48,048 bases of DNA from Burkholderia sp. Ac-20379 (GCF_017104645.1 NZ_JAAGPF010000016.1:1-48048), one strand, 5' to 3'. Numbered from the stretch's first letter, positions 37,365 through 47,225 are shown. The notes: generated by a model not told the origin, from the sequence alone. Made by a program: numbers and translations.

Positions 37365-37529
37365 AAATCGGATTCGCATTCCCGTAATTTGAAACAGAAT
37401 GTTTCAGCGCCGCCGCGCATCCAGACAAACCCCTAATATTCCTTCCAACTAGCTTTCAATTCGGAAAGCGTGGCCGAACGTGTTGCTGTCCGCGCCGTTC
37501 ATATTTCGTCCATTTGCAGAGGATTCCTG

Positions 37530-38201
37530 ATGAATCGCGCCAAAAGCCTGCTTGCTGCCAACGTCGCCTGGGCGAGAGAAACCGCCGAGCGCGTGCCCGG
37601 CTTCTTCGATGCGTTGTCCCAGGGACAAAACCCGCGCGTGCTGTGGCTCGGCTGCTCCGACAGCCGCGTGCCCGCCGAATCGATCACGCACAGCGCGCCG
37701 GGCGAACTGTTCGTTCACCGCAACATCGCCAACCTGTTTCATCCCGACGACGACAACAGCGTCAGCGTGCTCGAATACGCGGTGCGCGTGCTGAAAGTGG
37801 ACCACGTGATCGTGTGCGGCCATTACGGCTGCGGCGGCGTGCGCGCCGCGTTGCTGCCGCCGCCGGCCGATCTGCCGCACGTCGCGCGCCGCATCGCGCC
37901 GCTCTGCGCGCTCGCGGCCCGGCACCGCAATTCGCTCGACGCGCTGCCCGCCGACACCGCCGCGAACCGGCTCGCCGAACTGAACGTGCTGGAGCAGGTG
38001 CAACGGCTGCGCGAGCATCCGATCGTGCGCGACGGCACGCCCGCACCGCTCGTGCACGGCTGGATCTTTTCGTTGTCGGACGGCCTGCTGAACGTGCTGT
38101 CGTCGGGCTACGAATCGCCCGGCGCCGCCTCGCCGCAGGCAGCCGAATCCGACGCCCACGCCGATACCGGCACCCCGCGCGGCACGCTGAAGGCCGCCTG
38201 A
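37530..38201 (+). CDS. Beta-class carbonic anhydrase
   Basis: A 223-residue zinc enzyme that interconverts CO2 and bicarbonate. The zinc ligands and catalytic pair are visible: Cys42, Asp44 and Arg46 in GCSDSRVP, and His98 and Cys101 in CGHYGCGG. The ATG at 37530 has AGAGGA upstream and gives a standard N-terminus; extension to 37470 is not supported. A SulP transporter gene follows after 64 bases on the same strand, suggesting joint control of bicarbonate supply. The last 30 residues are Ala/Pro-rich and probably disordered. Confidence 0.93.
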   Translation: MNRAKSLLAANVAWARETAERVPGFFDALSQGQNPRVLWLGCSDSRVPAESITHSAPGELFVHRNIANLFHPDDDNSVSVLEYAVRVLKVDHVIVCGHYGCGGVRAALLPPPADLPHVARRIAPLCALAARHRNSLDALPADTAANRLAELNVLEQVQRLREHPIVRDGTPAPLVHGWIFSLSDGLLNVLSSGYESPGAASPQAAESDAHADTGTPRGTLKAA

Positions 38202-38265
38202 ATCCCGCGCGGCCGGGCTCGTGCCCCGGCCTGCGCGTCCGCCCTCTCGCTCTCCCCCTCCCATC

Positions 38266-39798
38266 ATGACTCTACGCAACGTCTTCTCCACGTTTCCGCG
38301 CGACTTCGTCGCCGGCACCGTCGTGTTTCTCGTCGCGTTGCCGCTGTGCCTCGGCATTGCCAACGCGTCGGGCGTCGAACCGTTCGCGGGCCTGATCTCG
38401 GGCATCGTCGGCGGCCTCGTGGTCGCGTTCCTGAGCGGCTCGCCGCTGTCCGTCAGCGGGCCCGCGGCCGGCCTGGTGGTGATCGTCATCGACGGCATCG
38501 CCCAACTCGGCAGCTTTCCGGCCTTCCTGCTCGCCGTGGTGCTGTCGGGCCTGCTCCAGCTCGGCCTTGGCATGGTGCGCGCCGGCCAGTTGGCGGCCTA
38601 CGTGCCGTCGCCCGTCATCAAGGGCATGCTGGCCGCAATCGGCCTGCTGCTGATCGTCAAGCAGGTGCCGTTCGCGCTCGGCCTGCACGGCGGCACCGCC
38701 GCGTTCAGCGCCCACGCGATCGGCGCGGCCGTCATCGCGGTGGCCTCGCTCGCGCTGCTGATCGCCTGGGATCTGCCCGCGCTGCGCCGCTTCGCGCTGG
38801 TGCGCAACGTGCCGGCGCCGCTCGTGGTGGTGGCGATCGGCATCGTCGCGACGCTCGCGCTGAACACGCTGCTGCCGGGCCTCGCGCCGCCCGCCGAACA
38901 CCGTGTCGCGCTGCCGGCGCTCGACTCGCTGGCGTCGCTCGGCGGCGCGCTGCAGGCGGTGGAATTCGGCCCGCATTTCGCGCAACTGTGGAACCCGGAC
39001 GTCTGGCGCGTGGCGATCACGCTCGCGATCGTCGCCAGCCTCGAAACGCTGTTGTCGCTCGAGGCGGTCGAACAGATCGACCCGAAACGCCGCCCGCCGC
39101 TGCCGAACCGCGAGCTGAAGGCGCAAGGCGTGGGCAACCTGGTGGCCGGCGCATTCGGCGGCCTGCCGATCACGTCGGTGATCGTGCGCAGCTCGGTGAA
39201 CGTGCATGCGGGCGCGCAAAGCCGGATCTCGGCCGTGGTGCACGGCGTGCTGCTGCTCGTCAGCGTGTTCCTGCTGACCGAACTGATCAACCTGATCCCG
39301 CTCGCCACGCTCGCCGCGATCCTGATCCACACCGGCTTCAAGCTCGCCAAGCCGAAGCTGTTCCAGGCCGTCGCGAAACAGGGGCCGGCCGCGTTCATTC
39401 CGTTCGTCGCGACGATCGCCGGCGTGCTGGCAGTGGATCTGCTGTTCGGTATCGCGCTCGGCATCGTGATCAGCGTGCTGGCGGTGGCGCTGGCGAACCT
39501 GCGCAGCCCGGCCACGCTCGCACGGCACGACGATCATTACCTGCTGACGTTCCGCAAGGACGTCTCGTTTCTCGGCAAGGTGCAGGTCAAGCATTACCTG
39601 CGGCAGATCCCGGACCGCGCGATCGTGATCATCGACGCCACGCGCGCCGACACGATCGACCACGACGTGCGCGACCTGATCGACGCGTTCATCGCCGATG
39701 CGCCGGCGCGCGAGATCCTGGTCGACTACCGGCAGCCGCTGCGCGCGAACGCGAATCGCTGGTCGTTCTCGATGCCGCGCAATCCGGGCAGCACGTAA
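38266..39798 (+). CDS. SulP-family anion transporter (probable bicarbonate transporter)
   Basis: A 510-residue SLC26/SulP protein. Residues 1-410 hold the 14-segment membrane core, with family signatures VALPLCLGIANASGVEP, FLSGSPLSVSGPAAGL and GLPITSVIVRSSVNVHAGA. The C-terminal 90 residues (KDVSFLGKVQVKHYLRQIP and following) form a short STAS-like cytoplasmic domain. Some SulP proteins carry bicarbonate, others sulfate; the preceding carbonic anhydrase favours bicarbonate. The ATG at 38266 lies behind a C-rich stretch without a visible ribosome site, which is unusual here. Confidence 0.88.
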   Translation: MTLRNVFSTFPRDFVAGTVVFLVALPLCLGIANASGVEPFAGLISGIVGGLVVAFLSGSPLSVSGPAAGLVVIVIDGIAQLGSFPAFLLAVVLSGLLQLGLGMVRAGQLAAYVPSPVIKGMLAAIGLLLIVKQVPFALGLHGGTAAFSAHAIGAAVIAVASLALLIAWDLPALRRFALVRNVPAPLVVVAIGIVATLALNTLLPGLAPPAEHRVALPALDSLASLGGALQAVEFGPHFAQLWNPDVWRVAITLAIVASLETLLSLEAVEQIDPKRRPPLPNRELKAQGVGNLVAGAFGGLPITSVIVRSSVNVHAGAQSRISAVVHGVLLLVSVFLLTELINLIPLATLAAILIHTGFKLAKPKLFQAVAKQGPAAFIPFVATIAGVLAVDLLFGIALGIVISVLAVALANLRSPATLARHDDHYLLTFRKDVSFLGKVQVKHYLRQIPDRAIVIIDATRADTIDHDVRDLIDAFIADAPAREILVDYRQPLRANANRWSFSMPRNPGST

Positions 39799-39842
39799 CC
39801 GCACCGGCCAACGGCCTCTGCGCCGCCGGCCATGCCAAAACC

Positions 39843-39880
39843 AAACGCCCCGCGGGCCGTCAGGCCTCGCGGGGCGTTTT
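39843..39880. terminator. Bidirectional terminator between the SulP gene and leuA
   Basis: A perfect 12-bp stem (AAACGCCCCGCG, 39843-39854, with 39868-39879) is followed by T residues on the plus strand. Three A residues at its left side give a short U-run on the minus strand. It serves the convergent SulP and leuA genes. Confidence 0.85.
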
Positions 39881-39931
39881 ACATGCGTGGTTCGGTCTCG
39901 GGCCAGCCACACGGGCCAGCCCGGGCAACCA

Positions 39932-41473
39932 TCACGAACGTTGCGGATTGAGCTTGTCGACGTCCGAATGCAGCTTGTTCAGCGCCGACAGATAAGCCTT
40001 GGCCGATGCCGCGACGATATCCGGATCGGTGCCGACGCCGTTGACGATCCGGCCGCTCTTCGACAGCCGCACCGTCACTTCGCCCTGCGCCTGCGTGCCG
40101 GTGGTGATCGCGTTGACCGAGTACAGCAGCAGCTCGGAGCCGCTGCCCACTTCGGATTCGATCGCGTTCAGCACGGCGTCCACCGGGCCGTTGCCGCGTG
40201 CCTCGCCCTTCACCTCGCTGCCGTCCACGGCGAACACGACCTTCGCCTCCGGCTGCTCGCCCGTTTCCGAGCGCTGCGACAGCGAGACGAACTTGTAGTG
40301 CTCGCGCTCGACCACGGCCGCCTCTTCCGAAACGATCGCGATGATGTCCTCGTCGAAAATCTCCGACTTGCGGTCGGCCAGATCCTTGAAGCGCATGAAC
40401 GCGGCGTTCAGTTCGGTTTCGCTGTCGAGCGAGACGCCCAGTTCCTGCAGGCGCTGCTTGAACGCATTGCGGCCCGAGAGCTTGCCGAGCACGATCTTGT
40501 TCGCGGTCCAGCCCACGTCTTCCGCGCGCATGATTTCGTAGGTGTCGCGCGCCTTCAGCACGCCGTCCTGGTGAATGCCCGAGGCGTGCGCGAACGCGTT
40601 GGCGCCGACCACGGCCTTGTTCGGCTGCACGACGAAACCGGTGATCTGCGAAACGAGCTTCGACGCCGGGACGATCTGCGTCGTGTCGAGGCCGACGTCG
40701 AGACCGAAGTAATCCTTGCGCGTCTTCACGGCCATCACGATTTCCTCGAGCGAGGTGTTGCCTGCGCGCTCGCCGAGACCGTTGATCGTGCATTCCACCT
40801 GACGCGCGCCGCCGATCTGCACGCCGGCCAGCGAGTTCGCCACGGCCATGCCGAGGTCGTTGTGGCAGTGCACCGAGAAGATCGCCTTGTCCGAATTCGG
40901 GATGCGTTCACGCAGCGTCTTGACCAGGTTGCCGTACAGTTCCGGCACGCCGTAGCCGACCGTGTCGGCGATGTTGATGGTGGTCGCGCCCTCGGCGATC
41001 ACGGCTTCCAGCACGCGGCAGAGGAAGTCCATGTCGGAGCGGCTGCCGTCTTCGGGCGAGAACTCGACGTTGTCGGTGAACTTGCGCGCGAAACGCACGG
41101 CCATGCGCGCCTGCTCGAACACCTGGTCCGGCGTCATCCGCAGCTTCTTCTCCATGTGCAGCGGCGACGTGGCGATGAAGGTGTGGATCCGGAAGCTCTC
41201 GGCCGGCTTCAGTGCGTCGGCGGCCCGCTGGATGTCCTTGTCGTTGGCGCGTGCCAGCGAGCAGATCGTGCTGTCCTTGATGAGGCCGGCGATCGTGTGG
41301 ATCGCGTCGAAATCGCCGTTCGAGCTGGCCGCGAAGCCGGCTTCGATCACGTCGACCTTCATCCGTTCGAGCTGCTTGGCGATACGGATCTTTTCTTCCT
41401 TCGTCATCGACGCGCCGGGCGATTGTTCGCCGTCACGCAAGGTCGTGTCGAAAATGATCAGCTTGTCTGTCAT
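39932..41473 (-). CDS. leuA: 2-isopropylmalate synthase
   Basis: A 513-residue enzyme that joins acetyl-CoA and 2-oxoisovalerate, the first committed step of leucine synthesis. The TIM-barrel catalytic domain shows [16 protein letters not shown] (metal-binding Asp and catalytic Arg) and the metal-binding HCHNDLGMA. The C-terminal regulatory domain (from about residue 390) mediates leucine feedback inhibition. The ATG at 41473 gives the normal start [10 protein letters not shown]. It has its own promoter and a leucine-rich leader peptide with a hairpin upstream, separate from pssA, whose terminator lies at 41729-41757. Confidence 0.96.
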   Translation of the reverse strand: MTDKLIIFDTTLRDGEQSPGASMTKEEKIRIAKQLERMKVDVIEAGFAASSNGDFDAIHTIAGLIKDSTICSLARANDKDIQRAADALKPAESFRIHTFIATSPLHMEKKLRMTPDQVFEQARMAVRFARKFTDNVEFSPEDGSRSDMDFLCRVLEAVIAEGATTINIADTVGYGVPELYGNLVKTLRERIPNSDKAIFSVHCHNDLGMAVANSLAGVQIGGARQVECTINGLGERAGNTSLEEIVMAVKTRKDYFGLDVGLDTTQIVPASKLVSQITGFVVQPNKAVVGANAFAHASGIHQDGVLKARDTYEIMRAEDVGWTANKIVLGKLSGRNAFKQRLQELGVSLDSETELNAAFMRFKDLADRKSEIFDEDIIAIVSEEAAVVEREHYKFVSLSQRSETGEQPEAKVVFAVDGSEVKGEARGNGPVDAVLNAIESEVGSGSELLLYSVNAITTGTQAQGEVTVRLSKSGRIVNGVGTDPDIVAASAKAYLSALNKLHSDVDKLNPQRS

Positions 41474-41506
41474 GGGGAGGCTCCAGGGGGATCTTGTAGA
41501 TGAACC

Positions 41507-41544
41507 AAAAAACGATGGAGTTCGCGCCACCGCTGGCGACGCTC
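41507..41544 (-). terminator. Putative attenuator hairpin before leuA
   Basis: On the minus strand, arms 41534-41544 and 41518-41529 form about ten pairs with small bulges around a four-base loop. Five bases later comes a run of six U (A at 41507-41512), 33 bases before the leuA start. Together with the leader peptide at 41580-41660 this has the layout of a transcription attenuator. The U-run is slightly displaced from the stem, so strength is uncertain. Alternative (antiterminator) pairing was not worked out. Confidence 0.5.
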
Positions 41545-41579
41545 TACAACAGACGAGGCTTGACGGAGGGCGAAACCGG

Positions 41580-41660
41580 TCAGCGCGGCAGGCGCGCTAG
41601 CGCTAGTGCGCGTAGGGGCGCACCGGCTTGAAGGAGGGAGAGGCGGGAAAATGCGGTCAT
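41580..41660 (-). CDS. Leucine-rich leader peptide of leuA
   Basis: A 26-codon frame starting at ATG 41660 and ending at TGA 41580. Seven of 26 residues are leucine (codons 7, 9, 10, 16, 19, 21, 24), and codons 16, 19 and 21 are CUA, the rarest leucine codon in GC-rich genomes of this kind. The peptide section [10 protein letters not shown] holds four of them. Ribosome stalling here under leucine shortage could control the hairpin at 41507-41544. The promoter at 41668-41696 would start the RNA at or one base before this ATG, so the message would be leaderless; no ribosome site is seen. This is inference from layout and codon use. Confidence 0.55.
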   Translation of the reverse strand: MTAFSRLSLLQAGAPLRALALARLPR

Positions 41661-41667
41661 GGCGGTG

Positions 41668-41696
41668 AATATAGCGGCATTCGGGCAGGCGTGCAA
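41668..41696 (-). promoter_or_regulatory. leuA promoter
   Basis: On the minus strand the -35 box TTGCAC (41691-41696) and the -10 box TATATT (41668-41673) are exactly 17 bases apart. The predicted start falls at about 41661, next to the leader-peptide ATG. It lies just downstream of the pssA terminator, which supports separate transcription of leuA. Confidence 0.7.
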
Positions 41697-41728
41697 TCGG
41701 GCCGCGTACCGGGCCGGGACGGCCAATG

Positions 41729-41757
41729 AAAAACGGCGACCGATGACGGTCGCCGTT
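41729..41757 (-). terminator. Intrinsic terminator after pssA
   Basis: A perfect 11-bp stem (AACGGCGACCG, 41732-41742, with 41747-41757) closes the four-base loop ATGA. A U-run follows on the minus strand (A residues at 41729-41733). It lies 43 bases after the pssA stop. Confidence 0.93.
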
Positions 41758-41800
41758 GGTGCGATGCGCTGCGCACGGGAGCACGCCCCGGAAACCGGCG

Positions 41801-42667
41801 TCAGTGCTCGCGTTGCGACGATCTGGCCGGATTGGCCCGGCCGCGGATCGCCATATAGCCCCAGAACACATAGCCGGACAGCCCGTAGAGCACGAACAGC
41901 CCGAACAGCATCAGCGGCGGATCGGACGACACCAGCACGAACGCCACCACCACCAGCAGGATCGCCGCGAACGGCACGCGGTGCCGCACGTCGAGCGCCT
42001 TGCCGCTGTAGAACGGCGCGTTCGACACCATCGTGACGCCCGCGTAGATCGTCAGCACGAACGCCACCCACGGCAGCCAGCCGAGCTTGAGCGGCACGCG
42101 GTTGTCGGTGGCCAGCCAGACGAAGCCGGCGATCAGCGCCGCGGCGGCCGGGCTCGGCAGCCCCTGGAAGAAGCGCTTGTCGACCGAGCCGATGTTCGTG
42201 TTGAAGCGCGCGAGCCGCAGCGCGGCGCCCGAGCAATAGACGAACGCGGCGAGCCAGCCCCAGCGGCCGAGATCCTTGAGCACCCACTCGTACATCACGA
42301 GCGCCGGCGCGACGCCGAACGACACCATGTCGGACAGGCTGTCGAACTGCTCGCCGAACGCGCTTTGCGTATGCGTCATGCGGGCGACGCGGCCGTCCAT
42401 GCCGTCCAGCACCATCGCCACGAAGATCGCGATCGCGGCGATCTCGAAGCGCACGTTCATCGCCTGCACGACGGCGAAGAAGCCGCAGAACAGCGCGGCC
42501 GTGGTGAACGCGTTCGGCAACAGGTAGATGCCGCGCGTGCGCAGGAACTGCTGGCGCGCGGCGCGGCGCGGTTCGGCGCCGGTATCGGCGCCGAGCACTT
42601 TGTTGTGCCGGAACGAGCGCGGCAGGGATTTGCCGTTGCGCGGCCGGCGGGGTTTGAATGCTGCCAT
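41801..42667 (-). CDS. pssA: CDP-diacylglycerol-serine O-phosphatidyltransferase
   Basis: A 288-residue inner membrane enzyme that makes phosphatidylserine from CDP-diacylglycerol and serine. The CDP-alcohol phosphatidyltransferase motif is complete: DGMDGRVAR followed by the two spaced aspartates in FDSLSD. About seven membrane helices follow a basic N-terminus of some 45 residues. It is the membrane-type (subclass II) synthase, unlike the soluble E. coli enzyme. AGGAGG precedes the ATG, and psd lies 15 bases upstream, so the two steps to phosphatidylethanolamine are one operon. Confidence 0.94.
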   Translation of the reverse strand: MAAFKPRRPRNGKSLPRSFRHNKVLGADTGAEPRRAARQQFLRTRGIYLLPNAFTTAALFCGFFAVVQAMNVRFEIAAIAIFVAMVLDGMDGRVARMTHTQSAFGEQFDSLSDMVSFGVAPALVMYEWVLKDLGRWGWLAAFVYCSGAALRLARFNTNIGSVDKRFFQGLPSPAAAALIAGFVWLATDNRVPLKLGWLPWVAFVLTIYAGVTMVSNAPFYSGKALDVRHRVPFAAILLVVVAFVLVSSDPPLMLFGLFVLYGLSGYVFWGYMAIRGRANPARSSQREH

Positions 42668-42682
42668 CGAGCCTCCTGCCGC

Positions 42683-43327
42683 TTACAGCGGCAATTCAGC
42701 AAGAATCGTCGACGATGCGGAGACCTTTTCGCCGATCGTCACGCGCGCGCGGCTGCCGACCGGCAGATACACGTCGACGCGCGAACCGAAGCGGATGAAG
42801 CCGTAGCGCTGGCCGCGCGTGAGCGGCTCGCCGCTGCGCACGTAGCAGAGAATGCGCCGCGCCACGAGGCCGGCGATCTGCACCGAGGTGACGATGTGGT
42901 TGCTGCCGGTGTGGATCACGACCGCATTGCGCTCGTTCTCGGTGGACGCCTTGTCGATCGCCGCGTTCAGGAACGCGCCGGGGAAATACTCGACCTTGGT
43001 GATCGCGCCATCGACGGGCGAGCGCTGCGAGTGCACGTTGAACACGTTCATGAACACGCTGATCTTCAGCGCTTCGCGGTTCGCGTACGGATCGTGCGCG
43101 GTTTCCACCGCGACGATGCGGCCGTCGGCCGGGCACAGCACGGCATTGGCCTGGGTCGGGATCGGGCGCGGCGGGTCGCGGAAGAACTGCACCACGAAGG
43201 CGAGCAGCAGCCAGAACGGCCAGGCGAGGCCGAACCCCGCGACTGCATGGATCAACAGCGCGACGACGGCAGCGATCGCGATGAACGGCCAGCCTTCGCG
43301 CGCGATGATCGGATGAGGGTAGTTCAT
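42683..43327 (-). CDS. psd: Phosphatidylserine decarboxylase proenzyme (short form)
   Basis: A 214-residue enzyme that converts phosphatidylserine to phosphatidylethanolamine. The N-terminus has two membrane segments (residues 11-50). The self-cleavage site that creates the pyruvoyl group is in [12 protein letters not shown], at Gly-Ser, near residue 180. This is the compact PSD-A type, common in betaproteobacteria, not the long E. coli type. The ATG at 43327 was chosen because it starts just before the membrane segment; the frame extends to 43489 through the ilvC terminator, which cannot be coding. Confidence 0.93.
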   Translation of the reverse strand: MNYPHPIIAREGWPFIAIAAVVALLIHAVAGFGLAWPFWLLLAFVVQFFRDPPRPIPTQANAVLCPADGRIVAVETAHDPYANREALKISVFMNVFNVHSQRSPVDGAITKVEYFPGAFLNAAIDKASTENERNAVVIHTGSNHIVTSVQIAGLVARRILCYVRSGEPLTRGQRYGFIRFGSRVDVYLPVGSRARVTIGEKVSASSTILAELPL

Positions 43328-43363
43328 GGTGACGTTCGGTGAAGTGCAAAGACCCGTAGCATA

Positions 43364-43404
43364 ACAAAAGCCGCCCTCGGCACTGCGGCCTTCGGGCGGC
43401 TTTT
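43364..43404 (-). terminator. Intrinsic terminator after ilvC
   Basis: A perfect 11-bp stem (AAAAGCCGCCC, 43366-43376, with 43394-43404) closes a 17-base loop and gives a U-run on the minus strand. It lies 42 bases after the ilvC stop and separates the ilv genes from psd-pssA. Confidence 0.9.
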
Positions 43405-43446
43405 CGGAGCGGCCCCCGAAAACCGGGGCCGTCGTTCGGCGAACGC

Positions 43447-44481
<1,035 letters not shown>

Positions 44482-44553
44482 TCAGTGAGTTCGTTCAATG
44501 GGTACTGCTACCGGGGCATGACGGCGCACCCGGCTCCGTTCGATACGGCGGCG

Positions 44554-45045
44554 TCAAACCTTCAGGATGCGCTCGCCGCGACCGATGCCCGAGCTGCCGG
44601 TCCGCACGGTTTCGAGAATCGCGCCGGCGTCCAGCCCCTGGATGAATGCGTCGAGCTTGTCGCTCGCGCCCGTCAATTCGATGGTGTAGGTCTTTTCGGT
44701 CACGTCGATGATGCGGCCGCGGAAAATGTCCGCCATCCGCTTCATTTCTTCGCGCTCCTTGCCTACTGCCCGCACCTTGATCAGCATCAACTCGCGCTCG
44801 ATATGCGCGCCGTCGGTCAGGTCCACGACCTTCACCACCTCGATCAGGCGATTCAGATGCTTCGTGATCTGTTCGATCACGTCGTCGGAGCCGATGGATA
44901 CGATGGTCAGACGCGACAGCGAATTGTCTTCGGTCGGCGCCACCGTCAAGGTTTCAATGTTGTAGCCACGTGCCGAGAACAGGCCGACCACGCGCGAGAG
45001 CGCGCCCGGTTCGTTTTCCAGCAGCACGGAAATGATGTGTCGCAT
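44554..45045 (-). CDS. ilvH: Acetolactate synthase small (regulatory) subunit
   Basis: A 163-residue subunit that activates the catalytic subunit and makes it sensitive to valine. The N-terminal ACT domain is clear (MRHIISVLLENEPGALSR and GLFSARGYNIETL). The second half is the conserved ALS small-subunit domain (IIDVTEKTYTIELTG). It follows ilvI after 118 bases on the same strand. Confidence 0.96.
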   Translation of the reverse strand: MRHIISVLLENEPGALSRVVGLFSARGYNIETLTVAPTEDNSLSRLTIVSIGSDDVIEQITKHLNRLIEVVKVVDLTDGAHIERELMLIKVRAVGKEREEMKRMADIFRGRIIDVTEKTYTIELTGASDKLDAFIQGLDAGAILETVRTGSSGIGRGERILKV

Positions 45046-45163
45046 GTTCGCTTCTTCCCGATGAGGTCTCGACTAATCCAGTTCGAATGCACGCTGCGCG
45101 CCGCCCGGCGCCGCCCGCTCTTTGTGGAAGCGGGTGCGCGGGGCGCGACGCGCGAACGCGCCG

Positions 45164-46927
45164 TTACAGATCTTCCGATCCGAGCAGCATCTCGGTGATG
45201 CCCTTGCCGGCCTGAACCATCGGCCAGACGTTCTCGGTCGGATCGGTCTGGAAGTCGAGAAACACGGTGCGATCCTTCAGACGCAGCGCTTCCTTCAGCG
45301 CCGGCTCCACATCGGACGACTTTTCGATACGCATCCCGACGTGGCCGAACGCTTCGGCGAGCTTCACGAAATCAGGCAGCGCATCCATATAGGAATGGGA
45401 ATAGCGCTTCTTGTATTCGATCTGCTGCCACTGGCGAACCATGCCGAGGTAGCGGTTGTTGAGCGAGATGATCTTGACGGGCGTGTCGTACTGCTTGCAG
45501 GTCGACAGTTCCTGGATGCACATCTGGATCGAGCCTTCGCCCGTGATGCACACCACGTCGTCGTCCGGATGGGCCATCTTGACGCCCATCGCGGCCGGCA
45601 GGCCGAAGCCCATCGTGCCGAGGCCGCCCGAGTTGATCCAGCGGCGCGGCTTGTCGAAGCGGTAGAACTGCGCGGCCCACATCTGGTGCTGGCCGACGTC
45701 GGAGCACACGTAGGCTTCGCCGTTGGTCAGCTTCCACAGCGTCTCGACGACGTGCTGCGGCTTGATGATTTCGCTTTCGCGGTCGAACTTCAGGCAATCC
45801 TTCGAGCGCCAGCCCTCGATGTCCTTCCACCATTGCGCGAGCGCTTCGGTGTCGGGGCCATGCTCGGCCGTCTGCAGTTGCTCGATCAGTTCCTTCAGCA
45901 CTTCCTTGACGTCGCCGACGATCGGAATATCGACCTTGACGCGCTTGCTGATCGACGACGGATCGATATCGATATGGATGATCTTGCGCGGACGCGACGC
46001 GAAGTGCGCCGGATCGCCGATCACGCGGTCGTCGAAACGCGCGCCGATCGCGATCAGCACGTCGCAGTGCTGCATCGCCATGTTCGCTTCGTACGTGCCG
46101 TGCATGCCGAGCATGCCGAGGAACTTCGAATCGGAGGCGCGGTAGCCGCCCAGGCCCATCAGCGTGTTCGTGACCGGGTAGCCGAGCAGATCGGCGAACT
46201 GGTTCAGTTCGCGCGCCGCGTCGGCCAGGATGATGCCGCCGCCCGTGTAGATATACGGACGCTTGGCCGACAGCAGCAGCGAGACGGCCTTGCGGATCTG
46301 GCCCGAATGGCCCTTGGTGACCGGGTTGTACGAGCGCAGCGACACGCTCTTGACCGGTGCGTACTCGCACGGCGTTTTCGACACGTCCTTCGGAATGTCG
46401 ATCAGCACCGGGCCGGGACGGCCGGTACGCGCGATGAAGAACGCCTTCTTGACCGTTTCGGCCAGGTCGCGCACGTCCTTCACGAGGAAATTGTGTTTGA
46501 CGCAGGGGCGCGTGATGCCGACCGTGTCGCATTCCTGGAACGCGTCCAGGCCGATTGCGGCGGTGGGCACCTGCCCGCTGATCACCACGAGCGGGATCGA
46601 ATCCATGTAGGCGGTGGCGATGCCGGTGACGGCATTCGTGACGCCCGGGCCGGACGTGACGAGACACACGCCGACGTTACCCGTCGATCGTGCGTACGCA
46701 TCCGCCGCGTGCACTGCCGCCTGTTCGTGGCGCACGAGCACGTGCTGGATCTTTTCCTGCTTGTAGAGTTCGTCGTAGATGTAGAGAACCGAGCCGCCGG
46801 GGTAGCCCCAGATGAATTCGACGTTCTCGTCGGCCAGTGCCTGCATGAGCACGGTGGCGCCGATCGAGTCGCTCGAGGGGGCTGGAATGGGTTCCGACGT
46901 GGAGAATTCCGCGCTGGGCATGTTCAT
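45164..46927 (-). CDS. ilvI: Acetolactate synthase large (catalytic) subunit
   Basis: A 587-residue thiamine-diphosphate enzyme that condenses pyruvate with pyruvate or 2-oxobutyrate, starting branched-chain amino acid synthesis. The catalytic Glu lies in VRHEQAAVHAADAYAR, the FAD-binding domain is central, and the diphosphate/magnesium motif is ITGEGSIQMCIQEL with the NN pair in SLNNRYLGMV. The ATG at 46927 has AAAGGT upstream; the frame stays open to 47053 but the extension has no family resemblance. The product pairs with IlvH. Confidence 0.95.
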   Translation of the reverse strand: MNMPSAEFSTSEPIPAPSSDSIGATVLMQALADENVEFIWGYPGGSVLYIYDELYKQEKIQHVLVRHEQAAVHAADAYARSTGNVGVCLVTSGPGVTNAVTGIATAYMDSIPLVVISGQVPTAAIGLDAFQECDTVGITRPCVKHNFLVKDVRDLAETVKKAFFIARTGRPGPVLIDIPKDVSKTPCEYAPVKSVSLRSYNPVTKGHSGQIRKAVSLLLSAKRPYIYTGGGIILADAARELNQFADLLGYPVTNTLMGLGGYRASDSKFLGMLGMHGTYEANMAMQHCDVLIAIGARFDDRVIGDPAHFASRPRKIIHIDIDPSSISKRVKVDIPIVGDVKEVLKELIEQLQTAEHGPDTEALAQWWKDIEGWRSKDCLKFDRESEIIKPQHVVETLWKLTNGEAYVCSDVGQHQMWAAQFYRFDKPRRWINSGGLGTMGFGLPAAMGVKMAHPDDDVVCITGEGSIQMCIQELSTCKQYDTPVKIISLNNRYLGMVRQWQQIEYKKRYSHSYMDALPDFVKLAEAFGHVGMRIEKSSDVEPALKEALRLKDRTVFLDFQTDPTENVWPMVQAGKGITEMLLGSEDL

Positions 46928-47078
46928 ATCGACCTTTCGAATTTTCGGCAAAAAATTGATCGGGTGCTCTCTGCCGAACTTGTGATCCGGGTTCAAGCGG
47001 CGCGTCCAGTTGACAAGCTGGCTTCTTGGGCCAGCCTCAATTGAGACCATCACTTATGTTGCGAACCAGCGACGATAT

Positions 47079-47107
47079 AGTGTCGCCGTCAAGCGGTCAA
47101 GAAAAAA
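47079..47107 (-). promoter_or_regulatory. Possible promoter of ilvI
   Basis: On the minus strand TTGACC (and a second TTGACG a few bases on) lies about 15 bases before TATATC, in the AT-rich part of the 347-base spacer between ilvI and the sigma factor gene. The spacing is shorter than ideal. The leader has a small 6-bp hairpin (GCTGGC/GCCAGC, near 47019-47036) but no leucine-, valine- or isoleucine-rich peptide, so no attenuator is seen. I find no gene in 46928-47274. Confidence 0.4.
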
Positions 47108-47225
47108 ATCCCGCCGCGTCGCCAGCGCCGCACCGCGGGCAGCGGCCGCCGGCGCTCCCGCCCGCCGCTGCGACGCCATGCAAGGTGCCGGCCGGCTCGA
47201 AAATTTGTTAGCATCCGCCCCGTTT

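Noticed and set aside
37186..37428. A TTG-started 80-codon open frame on the minus strand in the AT-rich spacer
   Set aside because: It overlaps the lipoprotein terminator, has no recognisable motif, and its odd composition follows from the AT-rich spacer. A real small protein cannot be fully excluded.
45122..47044. A 640-codon open frame on the plus strand, opposite ilvI
   Set aside because: ilvI on the minus strand has all thiamine-diphosphate motifs. The opposite frame has none and has antisense composition.
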